Shown here one piece after another: positions 8,311 to 13,346 of a stretch of 14,674 bases of DNA. Both the position numbers and the translations under genes were made by a program. Positions within the stretch are counted from its first letter, which is position 1. Each line of letters opens with the position of its first letter. Origin of the DNA: Candidatus Hodarchaeota archaeon (GTDB lineage Archaea > Asgardarchaeota > Heimdallarchaeia > Hodarchaeales > Hodarchaeaceae); assembly GCA_016840285.1 (NCBI GenBank), contig JAEOSR010000166.1, positions 1 through 14,674 of the forward strand. Direction: 5' to 3'. The notes below the pieces were generated by a model. It did no database searches, was not told the DNA's origin, and worked only from the letters and a program-made list of their open reading frames with translations.

Positions 8311-8933
8311 CTTTGTTCATTATTTAGATCGTTTTTCGCTTGGATTATTCGTAGGAATACAGCCCCGTGTGTAAGTATAGTAAGGAGAAACAGACAAAGA
8401 GGAATTGTCCAAAGAGTAAGAATGGAGCTTATCCCTGCAAGAAAAATAAGTAGCAATCGCGTGTCTCGGCCTTGAATTGTGCGGGGAAAATGAAGATCGG
8501 TTTTAGTTTCTGTTTTAGCTGCAGTATAACTGACAAGAAAAGACCCTGACATAGAGGTCGTAGCTAAGAGGAGAACCCACGGAGGTGAAAGTAAAAGCAA
8601 TGAGAAGTAAGCCATAGATGTTAATATAGCAAAATCGATATAACGATCGAGAACTGAGTCAAAAAACCCTCCAAAAAAGGTCTCCTTTCCTGTGGCACGA
8701 GCTATTTCCCCATCAGACCCATCAATGATGCTTGAAGTTTGGATGAGAATTCCTCCTATAACTGGTTGGTATCCTCCAAAAAAAACCGCTCCCATAAACC
8801 CAAATGTTGCGGAAATAATTGAAATCAGATTGGGGTTGCAATTTGGCCAGATACGAAGGATGCCAGCGGATAAAGGGCGGGAAAAACTCCTATTTACATA
8901 TTGAGAGACTAGTCCATCGTTCTTAGCTGGCAC
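8307..8933 (-). CDS. CDP-alcohol phosphotransferase, DIPP-synthase-like
   Basis: About 208 residues, an integral membrane enzyme with roughly six helices. The full family motif D-x2-DG-x2-AR-x8-G-x3-D-x3-D is present at D71, D74, G75, A78, R79, G88, D92 and D96, so the catalytic metal site is intact. The N-terminal DGLVSQYVNRSFSRPLS is typical of the C-terminal half of bifunctional inositol-phosphate cytidylyltransferase/di-myo-inositol-phosphate-phosphate synthase. By that analogy it would join CDP-inositol with inositol 1-phosphate; an archaetidyl-alcohol lipid role cannot be excluded. The GTG start at 8933 directly follows the TAA of the cytidylyltransferase gene, in the same frame and with no spacer. 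No convincing Shine-Dalgarno is present, so translation would depend on reinitiation or readthrough, unless the stop is an error. Confidence 0.87.
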   Translation of the reverse strand: MPAKNDGLVSQYVNRSFSRPLSAGILRIWPNCNPNLISIISATFGFMGAVFFGGYQPVIGGILIQTSSIIDGSDGEIARATGKETFFGGFFDSVLDRYIDFAILTSMAYFSLLLLSPPWVLLLATTSMSGSFLVSYTAAKTETKTDLHFPRTIQGRDTRLLLIFLAGISSILTLWTIPLCLFLLTILTHGAVFLRIIQAKNDLNNEQS

Positions 8934-9782
8934 TTAATCATCATCCACTTGGTAACTCTTAAACGCCTCTAGGTAGGTGGTGGAAGTATAAAGAGGACAG
9001 ATTTGAGAGACCGTCACCAGTTTTTGGTCTGATAAAGCTGGAGTCATGTAATCTAAAAGTCGTTCCTCTGCGTGATGTAAATCTGTAAATGTATCAATAT
9101 CTGCCCAAGCACACCCCGAAACATCAATGCCTTTGACATAATCCCCGCATCGAATCATTTCAGTAACTCCATCAGTAAGAGTAAGATATTTCTTAGAGAC
9201 CTGATTTAACCTGTTAAAAATTAAAGGAGAAAGGAAAAATAGTCCTGTGTCAAACGCAGTCCAGTTCAAGAGATGTTTTCCGATTCGGATAATCCGATTT
9301 TTCTGATTTAATAAGACTTTAGTTGCATCGTCTACTTGAATGGTTGGATCTGGGGTCGTGTCAATACACAATGAGAGGTCAAATTCCTTCTCAATCCCCA
9401 TTTTAAGTGTTTGATAAGTTCTATCTTCAAAGAGATGATCGCACATGGTTAAGAAAAAGGGCTCTGTAATCGAAGATTCCAGTGCGAGGAGGGAGTGTCC
9501 ATTGCCCTGTTTGTAGTTTGGCGCTTCTAGACAAAGCAGTTCACATGAGAAAGAATAGCTGAGTTGGTTAATGTAATCAGCAAGAAGCTTTTTCTTATAA
9601 CCAGTCACAACAAGGATTTTATCCAATTCTGGGAAGTTATCCATGATATTATACAGAGCATAATCAATAAGGGGTCGGCCCCCGAGTTCTATCAGAGGTT
9701 TAGGGATAGAAGAAGTAGTACTATTAAATCGAGAGCCCAAACCAGCTGCTAAAATTACGAAAGTACCGCTGAAAGTGCACAC
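8934..9782 (-). CDS. Nucleotidyltransferase, inositol-1-phosphate cytidylyltransferase-like
   Basis: About 282 residues with a Rossmann-type sugar nucleotidyltransferase fold. The NTP-binding signature ILAAGLGSRF (10-19) is followed by PKPL (27-30). GNGHSLL (93-99) and the metal-binding MCDH (D115) complete the core, and WADIDT (226-231) supplies the second metal aspartates. Residues about 250-282 look like a linker rather than part of the fold. Pairing with the CDP-alcohol phosphotransferase downstream makes CTP:inositol-1-phosphate cytidylyltransferase the best guess, giving CDP-inositol; another CDP- or NDP-alcohol product is possible. The start is GTG at 9782, just before the first strand, with no in-frame ATG nearby. 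The TATA box centred near 9814 would put transcription within a few bases of it, so the mRNA is probably close to leaderless. Confidence 0.87.
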   Translation of the reverse strand: MCTFSGTFVILAAGLGSRFNSTTSSIPKPLIELGGRPLIDYALYNIMDNFPELDKILVVTGYKKKLLADYINQLSYSFSCELLCLEAPNYKQGNGHSLLALESSITEPFFLTMCDHLFEDRTYQTLKMGIEKEFDLSLCIDTTPDPTIQVDDATKVLLNQKNRIIRIGKHLLNWTAFDTGLFFLSPLIFNRLNQVSKKYLTLTDGVTEMIRCGDYVKGIDVSGCAWADIDTFTDLHHAEERLLDYMTPALSDQKLVTVSQICPLYTSTTYLEAFKSYQVDDD

Positions 9783-9798
9783 CTCTTTCCTAAATCCA

Positions 9799-9830
9799 TA
9801 ACAATTGTTTATATATATAACAATTGTTTA
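9799..9830 (-). promoter_or_regulatory. TATA-box promoter between two identical palindromes
   Basis: The 13-base unit TAACAATTGTTTA occurs at 9799-9811 and 9818-9830. Each copy contains the perfect 10-base palindrome AACAATTGTT (9800-9809 and 9819-9828), centre to centre 19 bases. The TATA box TTTATATATATAA (9808-9820) lies exactly between them. Read on the minus strand, the box is about 32 bases from the GTG at 9782, the spacing of a nearly leaderless archaeal promoter. A dimeric regulator bound to either palindrome would cover the TATA box, so repression by occlusion is the natural reading; the regulator is unknown. Confidence 0.65.
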
Positions 9831-10187
9831 TTTTTATATCTTCTTCTTCTTCTTTTTAGTAAAACTAAACTAAATCATGTTCTCGAAGACTTGATAAATG
9901 TCTTGAGATTTTCGGGTTTGATAGATTCATATCTTTGGCGATATTTGTGTTGTACATCAAAAGATAAATGACATTTAGACTATATAAAGAAAACATAAAG
10001 ATTTTCATGAACATAACGTTGGTATTACACACGAACCTCCGTATATTCCTAAAATCTCATGTTTGCACAAAAGCACCAGATGGTACTTGTTGAATAGTTC
10101 TCTAGTACTGAAACGAGACTTTTTATTGATATAGAATTAGAACTTGTCAGAATAACAAAATAAAATCATCCTCAATTAGACATTGAA
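9831..10187. other. Non-coding stretch between cytidylyltransferase promoter and tetR gene
   Basis: This AT-rich stretch has no supported gene. It holds a short TTC microsatellite (9839-9852) and a good plus-strand TATA-like box, CTATATAAAG (9980-9989). The box is followed only by a 28-codon frame (10007-10093) that would start upstream of the predicted transcript end, so I do not call it. An untranslated RNA from that box is possible but has no further support. Confidence 0.4.
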
Positions 10188-10766
10188 CTAATAATCATTT
10201 ATCTTAATAGTATTCCATGCTATCTCACAGGCTTCAGTAATATGATTCTCATCCATGTTAATCACCCCCTCAAAATGGAAGTTTAGTAAAGTGATGATTG
10301 GGAAAAAAGCGAAAGATGTCAGAAGTGGAATTGAGAGATTTTTGATAATATGTTCTTTTATACCCCGTTGAAAAAGATTATTGACATAATTATACAATTC
10401 AAAATCTTCAGGTTTGATATTTTCCATCATTGGGGTCTGTTCGAATTTTTCACGGTAAATGAGATAATCAGGGTGGTTAAGATTATATGAGAAGGAATTG
10501 ATCCAGATAGATTTGAAGACTTGTTCAATGTCCATCTCTTCACGTACCCCTTGTAATGCACCGTTACTCATGTCAGTTCTTATTTTTGTATATAGTTTAG
10601 TGAAGAGGTCTTTCCTGTTCTTGAAATGGATGTAAATTGTAGCTGGAGAGATGTTAGCTTGTTTAGCAATCTTGGAGATCGAAATACCAGTAAATCCTAG
10701 CTCTTTTACCAGTTTAAGCGAAGTATTGATAATGGCATTATATTTGGTTTGATCTTTAGGCCTCAT
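10188..10766 (-). CDS. TetR/AcrR-family transcriptional repressor
   Basis: At 192 residues it has normal TetR length. The N-terminal DNA-binding domain (about 5-55) shows the hallmark ISISKIAKQANISPATIYIHFKNRKDLF spread over residues 28-55, with the recognition helix at about 40-48. The remainder is the helical ligand-binding and dimer domain, which does not reveal the ligand. The ATG at 10766 is preceded on its strand by AAAGGAGAT, about 11-13 bases away. The gene is divergent from a four-helix membrane protein and an MBL-fold hydrolase. Two similar operator-like sites lie in the 103-base divergent region, so it most likely represses that pair and perhaps itself until a ligand binds. Confidence 0.92.
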   Translation of the reverse strand: MRPKDQTKYNAIINTSLKLVKELGFTGISISKIAKQANISPATIYIHFKNRKDLFTKLYTKIRTDMSNGALQGVREEMDIEQVFKSIWINSFSYNLNHPDYLIYREKFEQTPMMENIKPEDFELYNYVNNLFQRGIKEHIIKNLSIPLLTSFAFFPIITLLNFHFEGVINMDENHITEACEIAWNTIKINDY

Positions 10767-10821
10767 TCTACGCGAAAATCTCCTTTAAGTTAAATTCATG
10801 AGGATTAGTCAGGAATAGAAA

Positions 10822-10831
10822 CATATATAAG
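10822..10831 (+). promoter_or_regulatory. TATA box of the divergent tetR / membrane-protein region
   Basis: CATATATAAG is the only strong TATA-like element in the divergent region. On the plus strand it predicts transcription starting near 10853, just upstream of the membrane-protein gene. On the minus strand the same near-symmetric box would start near 10799 and give tetR a leader containing its AAAGGAGAT site. It overlaps the first operator by about three bases. Confidence 0.55.
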
Positions 10832-10848
10832 TGAACGTTCATTCACTT
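10829..10848. promoter_or_regulatory. Operator 1, probable TetR-family binding site
   Basis: AAGTGAACGTTCATTCACTT contains arms AAGTGAA/TTCACTT and an inner perfect palindrome TGAACGTTCA (10832-10841). It lies between the TATA box and the predicted transcription start, a classic place for repression. Its minus strand carries GTGAATGAACGTTCA, shared with operator 2 at 13 of 15 positions. Confidence 0.65.
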
Positions 10849-10865
10849 AAAAATGAATCCATATG

Positions 10866-10883
10866 GTGAATGAATGCTCATTC
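10866..10883. promoter_or_regulatory. Operator 2, probable TetR-family binding site
   Basis: GTGAATGAATGCTCATTC includes the arms GAATGA/TCATTC around a four-base centre (10868-10883). It matches operator 1 in the opposite orientation, with palindrome centres about 39 bases apart. It overlaps the first possible ATG (10870) of the membrane-protein gene, which is one reason to suspect that the true start lies downstream at 10903. Confidence 0.55.
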
Positions 10884-11511
10884 GCTTAAAAAAGTGAAAG
10901 AAATGAACTGGAAAAAATCTGAAAAAATCAATAATGAAAGTTTAAAAGACTCAGGAAAACCCCTGATGAAACGTCTGATACAAATTAGCCTACCATTAGT
11001 GTTGATCACAGCCACTCTCGTGATACTACTATTGGAATTATCTGGATATCCTGGTACAATGGATGACACTCAACTAGGATTTAGTGCCGAAATAATTAAA
11101 GCACATTTTGCCATGATGAAATCTGAGGATATTATATTCTTTATTCTAGGAAATCTCGTGGATTATGCGTTCATGATCGCTTATGGTTGCTTTTTCTATA
11201 GTAGTGCTAGATATCTTTCATGGAATTATCAACAAGGAAGTTTACCTCTGAAAGTAAGTAGGATGTTTGCATGGATTGGAGCGTTAAGTGCTATCTGTGA
11301 TGCAGTAGAAAATGTATTCCTCCTTTCGATGACTGTTAATCCTGTGGGTTTTCCAAGCTGGCTTGCTATAGCACATTCGACATTCGCACTTCTCAAATTC
11401 ATTCTTATGTATCTGACTGTAGGTTGGTTAATCCTCTCCTTCGTTTTAAACAAAATTCCCTTAACATCAAAGAGAATAAACAATAAAGTTCCAACATATC
11501 TTGTGAAATGA
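10870..11511 (+). CDS. Four-helix membrane protein of unknown function
   Basis: Up to 213 residues. Four membrane helices are visible at about 36-58, 87-110, 131-154 and 164-193. A CDAVEN motif (143-148) in helix 3 puts acidic residues inside the membrane, and D98 lies in helix 2; these are candidate functional residues. I do not recognise a named family. The first ATG at 10870 sits inside operator 2. The in-frame ATG at 10903, preceded by GTGA at 10894-10897, is an equally good or better start and keeps all four helices. The gene follows a probable TetR-controlled promoter and is followed 70 bases later by an MBL-fold hydrolase in the same direction. That arrangement suggests an inducible detoxification or lipid-related pair, but no substrate can be inferred. 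Confidence 0.8.
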   Translation: MNAHSLKKVKEMNWKKSEKINNESLKDSGKPLMKRLIQISLPLVLITATLVILLLELSGYPGTMDDTQLGFSAEIIKAHFAMMKSEDIIFFILGNLVDYAFMIAYGCFFYSSARYLSWNYQQGSLPLKVSRMFAWIGALSAICDAVENVFLLSMTVNPVGFPSWLAIAHSTFALLKFILMYLTVGWLILSFVLNKIPLTSKRINNKVPTYLVK

Positions 11512-11581
11512 GGAATTTTCAAATATATTGAAATGCTATTCCATAGAAAAAATGAAATTCAATAAAAATTGGTGAATAATG

Positions 11582-12274
11582 ATGAATACAAATACTTCTG
11601 GCTTAATTAAAACCATTACATTTAGAAGTGTAAATTGTTACCTTATAAAAACCAAAGCTGGGTATATTTTGGTTGACACTGGGTATTCTAATCAACGTAA
11701 CAATATTGAAAATGCCCTTGATAGCGCGGGTGTCCAACCTGGGAACTTAACGTTAATCTTACTAACTCACGGAGATTTTGACCATACAGGTAATGGTAAA
11801 TATCTCCGTGAAAAATATCAGAGCAAAATAGCGATGCATAAAGACGATTTAGGAATGGTTGAACATGGAGATCTCTTCTATTCCAGAACAGGTAGTAATA
11901 TAATTATTAGAAAACTTGCTAAAATGATATTACCATTATTAAGAATGAACTTGAAGAAAAGCGATCATTTTACCCCAGATATATATCTCGAAGAAGGGGA
12001 TGATCTTTCTGAGTATGGTTTTAGTGCCAAAGTTGTTCATACCCCTGGACACTCCAGGGGGTCTATTGGATTCCTTACAACGGAGGGTGATCTGTTTATC
12101 GGCGACTTACTCGAAAATAACGAAAAACGAGGACCAGTTAAGGGCTCTCTGATCGATAATTCTATGGATTTAGATGCCAGTATCGATAAACTGATAAATT
12201 TATCATTAAATACTGTATATCCTGGTCATGGTAACCCATTCCCGATGGAAGACTTCATAAAAAACTACAGATAA
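11582..12274 (+). CDS. Metallo-beta-lactamase-fold hydrolase (glyoxalase II-like group)
   Basis: About 230 residues. Numbering from the ATG at 11579, the first metal motif is THGDFDH (H64, D66, D68, H69). H158 follows in HTPGHS, D176 in FIGDLL and H217 in PGHG, so the binuclear metal site is nearly complete. The usual second histidine of HxHxDH is aspartate here, a variant found in several MBL subfamilies. It should hydrolyse a thioester, ester or phosphodiester in the cytoplasm. The two leading ATGs differ by one codon; I prefer 11582 because GGTGA (11571-11575) then has 6 bases spacing. It lies 70 bases after the four-helix membrane protein and is followed by a terminator, so the two probably form one TetR-controlled operon. 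Confidence 0.9.
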   Translation: MNTNTSGLIKTITFRSVNCYLIKTKAGYILVDTGYSNQRNNIENALDSAGVQPGNLTLILLTHGDFDHTGNGKYLREKYQSKIAMHKDDLGMVEHGDLFYSRTGSNIIIRKLAKMILPLLRMNLKKSDHFTPDIYLEEGDDLSEYGFSAKVVHTPGHSRGSIGFLTTEGDLFIGDLLENNEKRGPVKGSLIDNSMDLDASIDKLINLSLNTVYPGHGNPFPMEDFIKNYR

Positions 12275-12276
12275 CA

Positions 12277-12316
12277 CGATATCATTAAATATCGATTTTT
12301 TTTCGTCTTTTTTTTT
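12277..12316 (+). terminator. Hairpin plus two T-runs after the MBL gene
   Basis: A perfect six-base stem CGATAT/ATATCG (12277-12294, loop CATTAA) is followed by T8 (12296-12303) and T9 (12308-12316), directly after the hydrolase stop codon. T-runs alone end archaeal transcripts, and the hairpin strengthens the call. A second, larger pairing, 12279-12290 with 12329-12340, would enclose both T-runs in its loop. Confidence 0.75.
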
Positions 12317-12410
12317 CCATACCACTACATTTAATGATATTCGGTGGACTAGCACAAGATATTCAAAAACAATTGAATATTGATTAAGAATATAAAGGAA
12401 GAACCAAGTA

Positions 12411-12635
12411 ATGTGTTGGAACAATAACCAAATGCAAGCTGTCGATGTCCCCTTCAGTCCAGACAATCCTAATACTTGGAATCCAATGCTTCCTATGAGT
12501 ATACAAGAAAATAACATTACTTCAGTACGTCGAACATCTGAACAAAACCAACAACCTCCTCCACCTCAACAATTTAGTGGTATTTCCATATTTATTGGAG
12601 AATATTTTAATGTTGATCTATGGATTGAGGACTAG
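12411..12635 (+). CDS. Small Pro/Gln/Asn-rich protein, unknown
   Basis: 74 residues starting at ATG 12411, with AAAGGAAG (about 12394-12401) roughly 10 bases upstream. The N-terminal part is rich in Asn and Pro, the middle has a QNQQPPPPQQ stretch (45-54), and the end GISIFIGEYFNVDLWIED is more hydrophobic and acidic. There is no signal peptide, membrane span or known motif. It lies after the terminator of the MBL operon, so it needs its own promoter; a weak AT-rich element sits near 12385-12393. I keep it because the ribosome binding site is good and the composition is unlike random AT-rich frames, but it could still be spurious. Confidence 0.5.
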   Translation: MCWNNNQMQAVDVPFSPDNPNTWNPMLPMSIQENNITSVRRTSEQNQQPPPPQQFSGISIFIGEYFNVDLWIED

Positions 12636-12793
12636 ATCTAACTCTAGTTAATGCGTATGTAGGAGAAGATTGCTGCCATTTCATATAATATTGGGAAGAG
12701 GAATACCCTATTTCTAAATCAAAAATTTCTATAAACAGATATCGTTGGGTATGTTAAGCGTTTTATATAAAATGATAAATGATTTCACATATA

Positions 12794-13246
12794 TCACACG
12801 ATATTTTTATTTAATTCTTCTTTACTCTTGATTCTTGATAATATCTGGATGGGAAAGAGAAAGATGATTTGATTATCATTGAAAAAACGAATGTTTTGAC
12901 CCACCATAGGATTCTGAGTGGATTGATATGGACCTTCAAGGACCAGCATATGGGACATGAAAAGGCTCCCTATTTTCTAATCCAATTTTCCCAATATATA
13001 ATAACGTAAAATTCGCCCATATAATAAATCCAAAACCAGGTAAAATGAAAAATACTCCTATGATATTATAAGGAATAGGAAAAAAGGGATCAATTGGAAA
13101 AATAACATCTAAAAAGAGTTGATAATTTAGTTCAATAAAATATGCTAGAATAGTACTCAATATAGTAGCTACTATCACAATCCAGAGTAATGATTTTATC
13201 TCAATAGGTTCAGCTTTTCCTTCATTCTTTTTACCAATTAAATTCT
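12794..13246 (-). pseudogene. Broken isoprenylcysteine-methyltransferase-like membrane protein
   Basis: On the minus strand an 80-residue frame (13178 down to TGA at 12936) shows the middle of a PEMT/ICMT-type methyltransferase: membrane helices and the typical GFGFIIWANFTLLY...REPFHVPYAGP region. Its continuation, the GPYR-x2-RNPM motif, is found one frame over at 12905-12940 as LEGPYQSTQNPM, so a single-base shift near 12936-12941 splits the gene. The second frame runs to TGA at 12794 but no longer resembles the family after about 12899. Upstream, the frame stays open to TAA at 13247 with coding-like sequence but no ATG; only GTG at 13178 could start it. Both arginines of the RNPM motif region are Gln. 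This looks like a decayed gene that methylated a lipid or prenyl-type substrate at the membrane. Confidence 0.6.
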
Positions 13247-13271
13247 GTTATTTTATTATTTAATTTGTTGA

Positions 13272-13288
13272 TGTACCGTATTGGTACA
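13272..13288. repeat. 17-base inverted repeat downstream of the antiporter gene
   Basis: TGTACC and GGTACA form perfect arms around GTATT. The repeat lies about 60 bases after the nhaA stop codon and about 25 bases before the open frame of the broken methyltransferase, both on the minus strand. No T-run follows on either strand, so an operator for the lost gene is as likely as a terminator stem. Confidence 0.4.
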
Positions 13289-13346
13289 ATAGCTTTCTCA
13301 ACTAGCTGATCAATTTGAAATATGTAGAAGTTGATTCCCTCATACT

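Noticed and set aside
9839..9852. TTC microsatellite
   Set aside because: Only about four units long; no sign of function or of variable-length control of a gene start.
10007..10093. 28-codon frame after a good TATA-like box (9980-9989)
   Set aside because: The predicted transcript start falls at or after the ATG, there is no ribosome binding site, and the peptide has no recognisable feature.
12206..12517. Minus-strand open frame of 103 codons
   Set aside because: It overlaps the MBL gene end, the T-run terminator and the small protein start; its product is dominated by translated T-runs and AT-rich sequence.
12631..12648. Inverted repeat ACTAGA/TCTAGT over the stop of the small protein gene
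   Set aside because: The stem is short and AT-rich with no following T-run, so a terminator call is not supported.
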